From: Rhodobacteraceae bacterium UBA6796
Lineage (GTDB): Bacteria; Pseudomonadota; Alphaproteobacteria; Rhodobacterales; Rhodobacteraceae
Length of the DNA stretch: 64,000 bases
Assembly: GCA_002452815.1 (NCBI GenBank)
Contig: DKFM01000006.1
Span: 248,001-312,000 of the forward strand
Reading direction: 5' to 3'
Shown here one piece after another: positions 44,317 to 54,672 of this stretch. The position numbers were made by a program, and so were the translations under genes. Under the pieces are notes generated by a model that worked only from the letters and a program-made list of their open reading frames with translations, ran no database searches and was not told the DNA's origin. How positions within the stretch are numbered: the stretch's first letter is position 1; every line of letters starts with the position of its first letter.

Positions 44317-46095
44317 TCAGAGCGGCCAGATCAGCGGGATCACCAGACAGGCGGTCAGCCCGGTGACGATATCCAGCGGGATGCCCAGCCGCAGGAAATC
44401 CGAGAACCGATAGCCGCCCGGACCGTAAACCATCATATGCGTCTGATAGCCGATCGGCGTGGCAAAGGCGACCGAGGCCGAGAACATCACCGCCACCGCG
44501 AAGGGCCGCGGATCGAGCCCGAGCGCCAGCGCCAACTTGATCGCGATCGGCGTATAGATCACCGCCACCGCATTGTTCGACAGAAACTCGGTCATCACCA
44601 GACCCAGGAAATAGACCGCGAACAGCGCCGCCATCGGATGCAGTTCGGCCAGGAACGGCGCCACCGCGTCGACGATCAGCTTGACCGACCCTGCCTCGTC
44701 CAGCGCCTCGCCCACGACCAGCATCGAGAAGATCATCGCCAGCAACCGCCCGTCGATGAAGGAAAACGCCTCGTCCGCGTCGATGCAGCGGCTGATCAGG
44801 ATGACCGCGACCGCGACCATCGCCAGGGCCATGATCGGCGCCACATCCAGCGCCGACAGCCCCACGACCGCGGCCAGCGCGCCCACCGCCAGCGGCATGT
44901 GGCTGCGCCGGAACGCCCGCACCGTGGGTTTGGACACATCGACCAGATCCATGTCGGCGGCCAGGCGCGCGATGTCCTCGGGTGCGCCCTCCAGCAGCAG
45001 GGTGTCGCCCACCACCACCACCAGATCGTCCAGCTGTCGCCCGATGTTCTGGTTGCGCCGATGCGCGGCCAGAACATAGACGCCATACCGCCGCCGCAGC
45101 CGCAATTCGCCCAAAGAGCGCCCGATCATCCGGCAGCCGGGCGAGATCAGCACCTCGACCGTCTCGGTCGCCACCGAGCTCAGCTTGTCGACCATCCGCA
45201 GATCGGGGTTTTGCTGCATGCCCAGCAATTCCGACATCTCGGTGCGCAGCACCACGCGGTCGCCCGCCTCCAGTTCCGCATTGGGCAGATCGCGCCGCAG
45301 GCTGGCATCGCCGCGCAGCACATCGACCACCCGCACGCCTTCGCGCTTGAACGCATCGACGCCCAGCACCCCCTGCCCGATCAGGCTGCTGTTTTCCGGG
45401 ATCGCGACCTCGGTGAAATATTTCATCTTCGGCCGCTCGCCCAGCAGGAAGGACATCGACTGCCGCTCGGGCACCAGATGCTTGGCAAACAGCGCCATGA
45501 AGATCGACCCCACCGCCGCGACGGCAAGGCCCACCGGCAGGATTTCGAAGATCGAGAACGGCTCCAGCCCGTCCTTGCGCACCACCCCGTCGACCAGAAT
45601 GTTGGTCGAGGTGCCGATCAGCGTCAGCATCCCGCCCATCACCGTGAAATAGCTCAGCGGCATCAGGAACCGCGAGGGCGAGATATTCAGCTTGCGCGCG
45701 ACCTGGATGAAGACCGGGATCATCACCGCCACCACCGGCGTGTTGTTCATCACCCCCGAGGCCAGCATGGTGATGACGAACATGAAGATGATCGTGGTCA
45801 CCGGACGCGCCGAGATATGGCTTTCGGCATAGCGCGTCATCCGGTCCAGCGCACCGGTGCGCACCAGCGCCCCCATGATCAGGAACATGAAGGCGATCGT
45901 CCAGGGGGCCGAGTTCGACAGGGTCTTGACCGCTGTGTCATAGGGCACCATGCCCAGCACCAGCATCAGCGCGGCGCCGCCCATGGCCACAACCTCGGGC
46001 GGGTGCTTTTCGCGCAGGAACATCACGAACATGCCCACGACGATCCCCAGCGCCAACAGGGCGGTGCCGGTCTCGGACAGGGGAAGAGTGATCAT
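44317..46095 (-). CDS. SLC13/DASS-type transporter with two RCK_C (TrkA-C) domains
   Basis: 592 residues: about 12 membrane helices in two halves, separated by a cytoplasmic region (about 205-395) that holds two TrkA-C domains (EIPENSSLIGQGV-like and ISPGCRMIGRSLGELRLRRRYG). Helix-breaking NNTPVVAVM and SNNAVAVIYTP are the DASS signatures of the two halves. The family includes sulfate, dicarboxylate and sodium-coupled carriers; the substrate is not resolved. ATG 46095 begins MITLPLSETG. Confidence 0.9.
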   Translation of the reverse strand: MITLPLSETGTALLALGIVVGMFVMFLREKHPPEVVAMGGAALMLVLGMVPYDTAVKTLSNSAPWTIAFMFLIMGALVRTGALDRMTRYAESHISARPVTTIIFMFVITMLASGVMNNTPVVAVMIPVFIQVARKLNISPSRFLMPLSYFTVMGGMLTLIGTSTNILVDGVVRKDGLEPFSIFEILPVGLAVAAVGSIFMALFAKHLVPERQSMSFLLGERPKMKYFTEVAIPENSSLIGQGVLGVDAFKREGVRVVDVLRGDASLRRDLPNAELEAGDRVVLRTEMSELLGMQQNPDLRMVDKLSSVATETVEVLISPGCRMIGRSLGELRLRRRYGVYVLAAHRRNQNIGRQLDDLVVVVGDTLLLEGAPEDIARLAADMDLVDVSKPTVRAFRRSHMPLAVGALAAVVGLSALDVAPIMALAMVAVAVILISRCIDADEAFSFIDGRLLAMIFSMLVVGEALDEAGSVKLIVDAVAPFLAELHPMAALFAVYFLGLVMTEFLSNNAVAVIYTPIAIKLALALGLDPRPFAVAVMFSASVAFATPIGYQTHMMVYGPGGYRFSDFLRLGIPLDIVTGLTACLVIPLIWPL

Positions 46096-46229
46096 GATGC
46101 CTCGTCTGAACCGTTCATTTCAGCGCGATACTAGCGGCGCGCGGGCGTTAGACAAGCGCCCTTTCGCCGCGCCGCCCCCGGCCCGGCCACGCCACGCCCG
46201 CAAAACCGGCAGGTTCCGGCCTGCGCGCC

Positions 46230-47045
46230 TCAAACCGGAGCGGAGGGCGCAAGCCGCCCGCCCAGCCGCACCGCCTGGCAGGTCTTGGCCTTGCCGGTCC
46301 GGTCGCAGGTCTCGACATAAAATCCGCTCAGCGTGGCCTCGCCCGTGGCCGGGCTGAAGCGCTCGCGCGCCATGCCAGTGATGAAGCGGCGCATCGGCTC
46401 GGCCTTGTCCATGCCGATGACCGAATGGTAATCGCCGCACATGCCCGCATCGCTCAGATAGGCAGTGCCACCGGGCAGAACCATCGCATCGGCGGTCGGC
46501 ACATGGGTATGGGTGCCCACGACAACGCTGGCGCGACCGTCGCACCAATGGCCCATCGCCATTTTCTCGCTCGTCGCCTCGCAATGCACATCGACCAGAA
46601 TGGCCTGCGCCAGCCCGCCCAGCGGATGCGCGCGCAACACCCCGTCGATGGCCGAGAACGGATCGTCGAAGGCCCGTTTCATAAACACCTGCCCCAGCAC
46701 CTGCGCCACCAACACCTTGCGCCCGCGGCGATCCTCGAACAGGCGCGCCCCCTTGCCCGGTGCATCCTTGGCATAGTTGATCGGTCGGATCACCCGCGGC
46801 TCACTGTCGATGAATCGCAGCATGTCCTTCTGGTCAAAAGCATGATCGCCCAGCGTCACCACATCGGCCCCCGCCGCCAGCAGGAGCTTCGCGTGATCGC
46901 CCGTCAGCCCCATGCCGCCCGAGGCGTTCTCGCCATTGACCACAACGAAATCGAGGCCCCAATCCTCACGGATCTTCGCCAGTTGTCCAGAGACGGCCGC
47001 ACGCCCCGCGCGCCCCATCACATCGCCAAGAAACAGGATTTTCAT
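46230..47045 (-). CDS. ymdB: YmdB-family metallophosphoesterase
   Basis: 271 residues of the YmdB family, with metal ligands in FLGDVMG, NGENASGG, LGDHAFD and VGTHTHVPTAD. Bacillus YmdB hydrolyses 2',3'-cyclic nucleotides; the metal-site residues are conserved here but activity is inferred. ATG 47045 lies just after GGGAGAG; ATG 47057 is in frame but would include that site. It is downstream of the 5-FTHF cyclo-ligase gene across a 177-bp repeat-rich gap. Confidence 0.9.
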   Translation of the reverse strand: MKILFLGDVMGRAGRAAVSGQLAKIREDWGLDFVVVNGENASGGMGLTGDHAKLLLAAGADVVTLGDHAFDQKDMLRFIDSEPRVIRPINYAKDAPGKGARLFEDRRGRKVLVAQVLGQVFMKRAFDDPFSAIDGVLRAHPLGGLAQAILVDVHCEATSEKMAMGHWCDGRASVVVGTHTHVPTADAMVLPGGTAYLSDAGMCGDYHSVIGMDKAEPMRRFITGMARERFSPATGEATLSGFYVETCDRTGKAKTCQAVRLGGRLAPSAPV

Positions 47046-47090
47046 GCGCTCTCCCATAGGCCCACGATCCCGAAAGGGCAATCTTTTCCC

Positions 47091-47116
47091 TTCTTTCTGG
47101 CGAAAATATCCTGCGG
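47091..47116 (-). repeat. copy of the intergenic element (degenerate)
   Basis: On the minus strand this reads GGATATTTTCGCCAGAAAG, matching the GAGTATTTTTGCCAAGAAGAA core with a few changes. It lies in the ymdB upstream gap with two hairpins. Confidence 0.6.
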
Positions 47117-47120
47117 GGGC

Positions 47121-47141
47121 CCGGGGGTGCAAAACCCCCGG
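47121..47141. terminator. G/C-rich hairpin between cyclo-ligase and ymdB
   Basis: CCGGGGGT (47121-47128) and ACCCCCGG (47134-47141) form an 8-bp stem with a 5-base loop. Further stems lie at 47165-47179 (GGGGGC/GCCCCC) and 47181-47192 (CAGGC/GCCTG). Together they form a multi-hairpin intergenic block next to two element copies. Confidence 0.65.
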
Positions 47142-47194
47142 CGAGCCCGACTGACGAGGCCGGAGGGGGCGCTGCCCCCGCAGGCAAGCCTGCC

Positions 47195-47222
47195 CCCCGG
47201 AGTATTTGGGCCAAGAAGAAGA
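47195..47222 (+). repeat. copy of the intergenic GTATTT..CCAAGAAGAAG element
   Basis: CCGGAGTATTTGGGCC followed by AAGAAGAAG, ending at the cyclo-ligase stop region. Matches the arm of the stem at 2815-2835 in orientation and most bases. Confidence 0.75.
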
Positions 47223-47765
47223 TCAGCGCGCGGGCGTGAGGATGCCCCTTTCGGTCACGATCAGATCGAGCGGCTGATCGGTGGGTTCGACCGGCACTTC
47301 GGGCAGCTCCTGCGCCCCGTAGGCAAAGCCGATGGCGGTGACCGGAGCTTGCGCGCGCAGCCGTTCCAGCGTGCGGTCGTAAAAACCGCCGCCATAGCCC
47401 AGACGGAAACCGCGCCGATCGAAGGCGACAAGCGGCACGATCAGCACCCGCGGCGTGATCTCGGCCCCGGTTTCGGGGATCAGCGCGCCGAAGGGGCCGG
47501 CGATCATCGGCGTATCGGGGCGCCAGGCGCGGAAGATCAGCGGCTGGCCGGGGCCAAGGATCACCGGCACACCCACCGGGCCGGGATGCGCCGCCATGGC
47601 GGGCAGCGGGTCGATCTCGGTGCGGATCGGCATGTAACCGGCCAGCGGCGCGTCCCCAAAACGCGCCAGTGCCACGCGCAGATGGGCGGTGGCATCGCCG
47701 CTATAGGCGGCATGGGCGGCCTTGCGGGCGGCAAAGGCGGCGCGACGGGCCGCGTCCTTGGTCAC
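47223..47765 (-). CDS. 5-formyltetrahydrofolate cyclo-ligase
   Basis: 180 residues. Converts 5-formyl-THF to 5,10-methenyl-THF with ATP. The C-terminal signature RLGYGGGFYDRTL is clear, and the N-terminal basic region (MTKDAARRAAFAARK) fits the phosphate-binding start of the family. GTG 47765 overlaps the mgtE stop as GTGA. It is a member of the mgtE transcript. Confidence 0.94.
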   Translation of the reverse strand: MTKDAARRAAFAARKAAHAAYSGDATAHLRVALARFGDAPLAGYMPIRTEIDPLPAMAAHPGPVGVPVILGPGQPLIFRAWRPDTPMIAGPFGALIPETGAEITPRVLIVPLVAFDRRGFRLGYGGGFYDRTLERLRAQAPVTAIGFAYGAQELPEVPVEPTDQPLDLIVTERGILTPAR

Positions 47766-49150
47766 AGCAGCAAGGCCCCGGCCAGGCCCAGAAAGGCGAA
47801 GAACCCCACGACATCGGTCACCGTGGTGACGAAGGTGCCCGAGGCCAGCGCCGGGTCGGCGCCCAGTTTTTCAAGCGACAAGGGCACGACGATACCCGCC
47901 ACCGCCGCCACGAACAGGTTGATCACCATCGCCGCGCCGATTACCAGCCCCAGACTGGCGGTGTCGAACCAGACCCAGGCCACCGCCCCCATCACCAGCG
48001 CGAAGGCCAGACCGTTCAGCAATCCCACCACCGCCTCGCGACGCACCACGCGCCAGACGTTGCTTTCGGTCAGATCCTTGGTCGCCAGCGCCCGCACCGC
48101 CACGGTCAGCGTCTGGGTGCCCGCGTTGCCCCCCATCGAGGCCACGATCGGCATCAGCACGGCCAGCGCCACCAGCCGCTCGATCGTTCCCTCGAAGAGC
48201 GCGATCACCCCCGAGGCCAGGATCGCCGTCATCAGGTTGACCGCGAGCCACGGCAGCCGCTGACGCACGGTTTCCAGAACGGTGTCGGAAATCGCCGACT
48301 CGTCGCCCACACCGGCCAGACGCAGGATGTCTTCCTCGTGTTCCTCGTCCAGCACCGCCATCGCGTCGTCGATGGTGATGATGCCGACCAGCCGGTCGTT
48401 TTCATCGACCACCGCGGCCGAGATCAGGTGATACTGGTTGAAGGCATAGGCCACGTCCGCCTCTTCCTGATAGACCGAGATCGTGCGGAAACTGTCCTCG
48501 ACTATCGAGGTCAGCGGCACCGCGCGTTTCGACGACAGGATCTTGCCCAGCGTGACATAGCCGGTGGGCTTCATCCGCGGATCGACCAGGATGACGTGAT
48601 AGAACTGTTCGGGCAGGTCGGCCTTGTTCTTGCGCATGTGGTCGATGGCCTCGCCCACGGTCCAGTGCTCGGGCGCCATCACCACTTCGCGCTGCATCAG
48701 GCGGCCTGCGGAATATTCGGGATAGGCCAGCGATTGTTCGACCGCGGCCCGGTCGGTATCATCCAGCGCCTCGAGGATCGCTTCCTGCTGCGGTTCTTCC
48801 AGGTCTTCGATCAGGTCGACGACGTCATCCGAGTCGAGTTCGCGCACGGCCTCGGCCAGCACCTCGCGCGGCATCGCGTCGATCACCTCTTCGCGGATCG
48901 ATTCGTCGATCTCGGTCAGGATCTCGCCGTCGATCTCGCGGCCCCAGAGCCGCAGGATGCCGCGCCGTTCGGCCCCGCCGATCTGTTCCAGAAGGTCGGC
49001 GATGTCGGCAGCGTGCAGCGGCTCCATCAACGCGGCAAGGCGGGGCGCGTCCTCGGCCGCGACGGCCTCGAGGATCTGGTCGACGACCTCGCCATCCAGA
49101 CGATAGTCTTCTTCCTCGCGCTCGTATTCCTCTGCCCGTTCTTCCGCCAT
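47762..49150 (-). CDS. mgtE: magnesium transporter MgtE
   Basis: 462 residues: N-terminal MgtE_N superhelical domain (about 30-135) with EEPQQEAILEAL, a CBS pair (about 140-270) including VVDENDRLVGIITIDD, and a C-terminal five-helix membrane domain (about 290-460) with the family signature MGGNAGTQTLTV. The cytoplasmic domains sense magnesium and gate the channel. ATG 49150 is used; in-frame starts further upstream would cross the divergent guaD promoter. No magnesium riboswitch is evident in the 135-bp gap. Confidence 0.95.
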   Translation of the reverse strand: MAEERAEEYEREEEDYRLDGEVVDQILEAVAAEDAPRLAALMEPLHAADIADLLEQIGGAERRGILRLWGREIDGEILTEIDESIREEVIDAMPREVLAEAVRELDSDDVVDLIEDLEEPQQEAILEALDDTDRAAVEQSLAYPEYSAGRLMQREVVMAPEHWTVGEAIDHMRKNKADLPEQFYHVILVDPRMKPTGYVTLGKILSSKRAVPLTSIVEDSFRTISVYQEEADVAYAFNQYHLISAAVVDENDRLVGIITIDDAMAVLDEEHEEDILRLAGVGDESAISDTVLETVRQRLPWLAVNLMTAILASGVIALFEGTIERLVALAVLMPIVASMGGNAGTQTLTVAVRALATKDLTESNVWRVVRREAVVGLLNGLAFALVMGAVAWVWFDTASLGLVIGAAMVINLFVAAVAGIVVPLSLEKLGADPALASGTFVTTVTDVVGFFAFLGLAGALLL

Positions 49151-49285
49151 GCCGCCCCCGTGTGGTTTGCCGCACCTTACCCGAGCGCGCCCCGAGGCAA
49201 CAGGGGCGCGGGCAGAAAAACCCTGTCCATCGGGCGATTGTTCTTGGCCGCCCCGCGCCGTAGCATGGCCAAAACGGAGGCGCGA

Positions 49286-50566
49286 ATGACCGAGATATTG
49301 CTGGGGCAGGTGATTTCCTTTGCCGGCGACCCGATGACCGAAGGCCCCGGGGCGGCGCGCCACATCACCCGTGGCGCGGTCGTGGTGGCGCATGGCCGGA
49401 TCGTGGCCCTGGGCGATGCGGAAACCCTGCGCGCGGCCCACCCCGAGGCGCGGGTGCATGACTACGGATCTGCGCTGATTTCGGCGGGGTTCATCGACGC
49501 GCATGTGCATTATCCGCAGACCGCGATCATCGCCAGCTGGGGCAAGCGGCTGATCGACTGGCTCAACGCCTATACCTTCCCCGAAGAGATGCGCTTCGAC
49601 GATCCGGTCCACGCGGGCGAGATTGCCGCGCGCTATTTCGATCTGGCGCTGGATCACGGCACGACCGCGATGTGCAGCTATTGCACGGTCCATCCCGAAA
49701 GCGTCGATGCCTATTTCAGCGCGGCACAGGCGCGCGGCATGCGAGCCCTGGGCGGCAAGACCTGCATGGATCGCAACGCCCCCGAGGGTCTGCGCGACAG
49801 TGCCCAAAGCGCCTATGACGACAGCAAGCGCCTGCTGGAACGCTGGCATCAGGTCGACCGTCTGTCCTATGTCATCACGCCGCGGTTCTCGCCCACCTCG
49901 ACGCCAGAACAGCTTGACGCGCTCGGGGCACTCTGGGCCGAGCATCCGGCCTGCCTGATGCAGACCCATCTGAGCGAGCAGGTCGACGAGATCGCCTGGG
50001 TGAAATCGCTGTTCCCCGCCGCGCGCGACTATCTGGACACCTACGAGGCCTTCGGCCTTTTGGGCGAGAACGGGCTATACGGCCATGCGATCCATCTGGA
50101 ACCGCGCGAGGTGGACCGGCTGACCGAGGTCGGCGCGGCGCTGGTGCATTGCCCGACCTCGAACACCTTCATCGGATCGGGGCTGTTCGACATGCACGGG
50201 CTGGCCGGGCGGCTGCGGGTGGGGTTGGCGACCGACACGGGGGGCGGGTCGAGTTTTTCGATGCTGCGCACGATGGCGGCGGCCTACGAGGTGGCGCAAC
50301 TGCGCCATCACCCGCTGCATCCCGCGCAGCTGTGGTGGCTGGCCACCGGCGCCTCGGCGCAGGCGCTGAGGATCGGCGACAAGGTCGGCAATATCGCCCC
50401 GGGGATGGAGGCCGATCTGGTGGTGATCGACCTGGCCTCGACCCCGGCGATCGCCCAGCGTGTGGCCCATGCCGGCAGTTTCTGGGAGGCGCTGTTCCCG
50501 ACCATCATGATGGGCGATGACCGCGCGGTCGCGGGCGTCTGGGTTGGCGGGCGCAAGCTGCGCTGA
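49286..50566 (+). CDS. guaD: guanine deaminase
   Basis: Deaminates guanine to xanthine. 426-residue amidohydrolase with SAGFIDAHVHYPQ (metal ligands; HYPQ typical of GuaD), the family stretch SYCTVHPES, QTHLSEQVDEI, HAIHLE and ATDTGGG. ATG 49286 follows CGGAGG. It converges on a second purine deaminase gene, so purine catabolism is clustered here. Confidence 0.94.
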   Translation: MTEILLGQVISFAGDPMTEGPGAARHITRGAVVVAHGRIVALGDAETLRAAHPEARVHDYGSALISAGFIDAHVHYPQTAIIASWGKRLIDWLNAYTFPEEMRFDDPVHAGEIAARYFDLALDHGTTAMCSYCTVHPESVDAYFSAAQARGMRALGGKTCMDRNAPEGLRDSAQSAYDDSKRLLERWHQVDRLSYVITPRFSPTSTPEQLDALGALWAEHPACLMQTHLSEQVDEIAWVKSLFPAARDYLDTYEAFGLLGENGLYGHAIHLEPREVDRLTEVGAALVHCPTSNTFIGSGLFDMHGLAGRLRVGLATDTGGGSSFSMLRTMAAAYEVAQLRHHPLHPAQLWWLATGASAQALRIGDKVGNIAPGMEADLVVIDLASTPAIAQRVAHAGSFWEALFPTIMMGDDRAVAGVWVGGRKLR

Positions 50567-50579
50567 GCGCCGCGCGCGT

Positions 50580-50598
50580 CGGGGGATTCACTCCCCCG
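50580..50598. terminator. hairpin between convergent deaminase genes
   Basis: CGGGGGA (50580-50586) and TCCCCCG (50592-50598) form a 7-bp stem with a 5-base loop, next to an intergenic element copy. Confidence 0.65.
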
Positions 50599-50605
50599 CC
50601 CCCCG

Positions 50606-50630
50606 CGAGGTATTTCGGGCAAGGTGAAGA

Positions 50631-50633
<3 letters not shown>
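50606..50633 (+). repeat. copy of the intergenic element
   Basis: GAGGTATTTCGGGCAAGGTG followed by AAGATCAG; same layout as the other copies (GTATTT, then G/C spacer, CAAG, GAAG), ending in the stop codon of the 8-oxoguanine deaminase gene. Confidence 0.6.
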
Positions 50634-51968
<1,335 letters not shown>

Positions 51969-51982
51969 CTCCCCAGCCCTTT

Positions 51983-52006
51983 CATCTTGCCGCAAATACC
52001 TCGGGG
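51983..52006 (-). repeat. copy of the intergenic element
   Basis: On the minus strand CCCCGAGGTATTTGCGGC then AAGATG, placed between hisN and the deaminase gene. Confidence 0.6.
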
Positions 52007-52007
52007 T

Positions 52008-52024
52008 CCGGGGCGGCGCCCCGG
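52008..52024 (-). terminator. hairpin downstream of hisN
   Basis: CCGGGGC (52008-52014) and GCCCCGG (52018-52024) form a 7-bp stem with a 3-base loop, 39 bases after the hisN stop. The adjacent element copy adds no U-run. Confidence 0.55.
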
Positions 52025-52062
52025 TCCGTGCGCATCCGGACGGCCGACGCCCCGAAAAGGGC

Positions 52063-52893
52063 TCAGCCGTTCAGCACCGCCATCGCCGCAGCATGCACCG
52101 CCCGGTTGGCCGCGGCCAGCACCTGCCCGCCCATATGTGCGGGACCGCCCTGCCAGTTGGTCACGATGCCCCCGGCCGCCTCGATCACCGCGATCGGCGC
52201 CTGCACATCGTAGGGCTGCAACCCCGCTTCGACCACCAGGTCGATCTGCCCGGCCGCGATCAGCGCATAGGCATAGCAATCGGTGCCATAGCGGGTCAGC
52301 TTGGCCTGTGCCGACAGGCGCGCGAAGGCGGCGCCTTCGGCGGGGGTGCCGACCTCGGGGAAGGTGGTGTAGAGGATCGCATCGGACAGGGCGCGCGGCG
52401 GACGCGCCCGCAGCGGGCGCAGACCCAACGGCCCCGAGGTCTCGGCCCGGCCGAACCCGCCCAGAAACCGCTCGCCGATATAGGGCTGGTCGATCAGGCC
52501 CAGCACCGGCGCCCCCAGCGTCGTGCCCAGATCCTGCGTCAGCGCGATCAGCACCCCCCAGGTCGGCGTGCCCGACATGTAGCCGCGGGTGCCGTCGATC
52601 GGATCAAGCACCCAGCTGAACCCCGACCGTCCCTGACTGATGCCGTATTCCTCGCCGTAGATCCCGTCCTGCGGGCGGCGCTTTGCCAGAATGTCACGCA
52701 TCGCGGCCTCGGCGGCGCGGTCGGCCACGGTCACCGGATCGAAGCGGGCGGTTTCCTTGCTGTCGGCGCCCAGCCCGCCCTCGGTGCGGAAGTGGCGCAG
52801 CGTCTCGACGCGGGCGACATCGGCCAGATCCTGCGCCACGCCGATCAACTCGGCCTGAAGGGCGGCGCTCAGCACGGGCGGGGATTGGGTCAT
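52063..52893 (-). CDS. hisN: histidinol-phosphatase, inositol-monophosphatase type
   Basis: 276 residues of the lithium-sensitive phosphatase family: metal-binding GEEYG, DPIDGTRGY, and the C-terminal QPYDVQAPIAVIEAAGG (usual WD...P replaced by YDVQA). The HisN branch dephosphorylates histidinol phosphate, and the ALQAELIGVAQDLADVAR start resembles that group. Inositol monophosphatase or CysQ-like roles cannot be excluded. ATG 52893 is preceded by GGAG. Confidence 0.85.
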   Translation of the reverse strand: MTQSPPVLSAALQAELIGVAQDLADVARVETLRHFRTEGGLGADSKETARFDPVTVADRAAEAAMRDILAKRRPQDGIYGEEYGISQGRSGFSWVLDPIDGTRGYMSGTPTWGVLIALTQDLGTTLGAPVLGLIDQPYIGERFLGGFGRAETSGPLGLRPLRARPPRALSDAILYTTFPEVGTPAEGAAFARLSAQAKLTRYGTDCYAYALIAAGQIDLVVEAGLQPYDVQAPIAVIEAAGGIVTNWQGGPAHMGGQVLAAANRAVHAAAMAVLNG

Positions 52894-52984
52894 CGGGGTC
52901 TCCGGGGCTCGGACATGATCAGGGGGAGCGGTAGCCGCCCCCCCGGTCCGGGTCAACACCCGTCATTCCATTGTCCGCGGCGCG

Positions 52985-53347
52985 TCAGGCCGCGTCGGAC
53001 AGAACCTTGGCCAGTTCGAACAGTCGACGGCGCTGCGCCTCGGGGATCGCGTAGTAAGAGCGCACCAGGGCCAGCGCCTCCTTGTCGGCAAGAATGTCGC
53101 CCGACACTTCGGAACGATCCAGCGCCTCGCCCGCAAGACCTTCGAAGAAGAACGAGATCGGCACATCGACCGCATCCGCGATATCCCACAGACGCGAGGC
53201 CGAAACGCGGTTCATCCCGGTTTCGTATTTCTGAATCTGCTGAAACTTGATCCCGACCTTGTCGGCCAGTTGCTGCTGGGTCATCCCGATCATCCAACGA
53301 CGGTGACGGATACGCTTGCCCACGTGGACATCGACAGGGTGTTTCAT
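52985..53347 (-). CDS. XRE-family HTH transcriptional regulator
   Basis: 120 residues: a Cro/CI-type helix-turn-helix (about 10-65) with MTQQQLADKVGIKFQQIQKYE, then a C-terminal helical segment (EALALVRSYYAIPEAQRRRLFELAKVL) common in alphaproteobacterial regulators of this size. ATG 53347 has AAGGA upstream. Dyad DNA (53425-53444) in its upstream gap could be its own operator. Target genes are unknown. Confidence 0.92.
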   Translation of the reverse strand: MKHPVDVHVGKRIRHRRWMIGMTQQQLADKVGIKFQQIQKYETGMNRVSASRLWDIADAVDVPISFFFEGLAGEALDRSEVSGDILADKEALALVRSYYAIPEAQRRRLFELAKVLSDAA

Positions 53348-53424
53348 GCAATCGTCCTTCAAACCACTTACGGTTCCGCAACGTTACCACGGCCTCGTAC
53401 GGCCTTTCCGTCGCAAATGACAAA

Positions 53425-53444
53425 ACCTGTCCAAAAAGACAGGT
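53425..53444. repeat. 7-bp inverted repeat, possible operator
   Basis: ACCTGTC (53425-53431) and GACAGGT (53438-53444) flank a 6-base A-rich loop, 78 bases upstream of the XRE start. Such a dyad suits a dimeric HTH protein. Confidence 0.45.
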
Positions 53445-53544
53445 CAGCGACACTGAATTGATACGCGTCACGGCAATTGAGCCAAAATTTTCCGGTCGCA
53501 GCCTCTGATGGACTGAAAAATACAGAATTCACGCCCTGCGTGTT

Positions 53545-53568
53545 TTGCAAAATGCATTGCAAAATGCA
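53545..53568. repeat. perfect 12-bp tandem repeat with TTGCAA palindromes
   Basis: TTGCAAAATGCA occurs twice head to tail (53545-53556, 53557-53568). It includes the 10-base palindrome TTTTGCAAAA at 53543-53552. It lies about 124 bp upstream of the oxidoreductase ATG. Confidence 0.6.
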
Positions 53569-53691
53569 ATTACCTTAACGTCAACCATTCCAGCCTGCAA
53601 ATCCCGCGATTCGCGCAGAAGTGCCCGTCCGGGCTGGTCGCGCACCGGGTCCCGGGCTATTGTGATGCGGATTTCAGCTCCCGGAGACCCG

Positions 53692-54672
53692 ATGCGCGCC
53701 TTTCAGCTTGCCGCCCTCAACACCCCGCCGCAATTGACAAATCTGGATTTGCCAGCGCCCGGGCCGGGCGAAGTGCAAATTGAAATTGCCGCCTGCGGGC
53801 TGAATTTTGCCGATCTTCTGATGATCGAGGGCAAATATCAGGACACTCCGCAGACCCCGTTTGTGATGGGGATGGAGCTGGCCGGCACGGTCCGCACAAC
53901 CGGAGCGGGCGCGAAATTGGCGCCCGGCACGCGCGTAGCTGTCTTTTCAGGACAGGGAGGCCTTGCTGAAATGGGGAATTTTCCCGAAAATCGCTGCACG
54001 CCGCTGCCCGATACGATGAGTTTTGCGCAGGCGGCAGCGTTCCAGATCGCCTATGGAACCTCGCATCTGGCGCTGGAAAACCGCGCCCGTCTGGCCCCGG
54101 GCGAGACCCTGGCGGTGCTGGGGGCGGCGGGTGGCGTCGGGCTGACCGCCGTCGAGATCGGCGCGCGGATGGGTGCGCGGGTGATTGCGGTGGCGCGCGG
54201 CGCCGACAAGCTCGAGGTGGCGCGGGCGGCCGGGGCCACGGTGCTGATCGACGCCGAGACCCCCGATCTGAAAGCCGCGCTGAAAGCGGCGGGCGGGGCC
54301 GATGTGGTTTATGATGCGATCGGCGGGGCGGCGGGCGAAGCGGCGTTTCGCGCGCTGCGTCCGGGCGGGCGCTTTCTGGTGATCGGCTTCGCCTCGGGCG
54401 CGCAACCGAAACTGCCGCTCAACCATGCCCTGGTGAAGAACCTGGAAATCCACGGGCTTTACTGGGGCGGCTATCTGAAACTGGCACCCGAATTGCTGAC
54501 CGACTCGATGGCGCAGCTGTTCGACTGGTTCTCGGAAGGTGGCCTGGTGCCGCATATCTCGGCACAGATCCCGCTGGAACGGACCGCCGAGGCGCTGGAC
54601 CTGCTGCGCGCGCGGCGCTCGACCGGCAAAGTTGTGGTGCTGACCGGCGCGGGGGAAACTCCGGCCGGCTGA
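53692..54672 (+). CDS. NADPH:quinone oxidoreductase-type medium-chain reductase
   Basis: 326 residues of the zinc-free MDR superfamily: N-terminal GroES-like half with NFADLLMIEGKYQ, Rossmann half with VLGAAGGVGLTAVEIG (AxxGGVG), GARVIAVARG for the NADP phosphate side, and DVVYDAIGG. It reduces quinones or enoyl compounds; the substrate is unknown. ATG 53692 follows GGAG. The control region has repeats described separately. Confidence 0.92.
   Translation: MRAFQLAALNTPPQLTNLDLPAPGPGEVQIEIAACGLNFADLLMIEGKYQDTPQTPFVMGMELAGTVRTTGAGAKLAPGTRVAVFSGQGGLAEMGNFPENRCTPLPDTMSFAQAAAFQIAYGTSHLALENRARLAPGETLAVLGAAGGVGLTAVEIGARMGARVIAVARGADKLEVARAAGATVLIDAETPDLKAALKAAGGADVVYDAIGGAAGEAAFRALRPGGRFLVIGFASGAQPKLPLNHALVKNLEIHGLYWGGYLKLAPELLTDSMAQLFDWFSEGGLVPHISAQIPLERTAEALDLLRARRSTGKVVVLTGAGETPAG

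Larger units (their letters stand above)
53348..53691. promoter_or_regulatory. intergenic control region between XRE regulator and quinone oxidoreductase
   Basis: 344 bp with no gene, locally AT-richer than its flanks. It contains an inverted repeat at 53425-53444 and a perfect 12-bp tandem repeat at 53545-53568. It should carry divergent promoters for the regulator (minus) and the oxidoreductase (plus). Confidence 0.6.

Noticed and set aside
49151..49285. Magnesium riboswitch ahead of mgtE
   Set aside because: The 135-bp gap is short and I see no M-box-like helices.
53545..53568. Start of a CRISPR array or microsatellite
   Set aside because: Only two 12-bp units exist with no spacers; operator DNA is a better reading.
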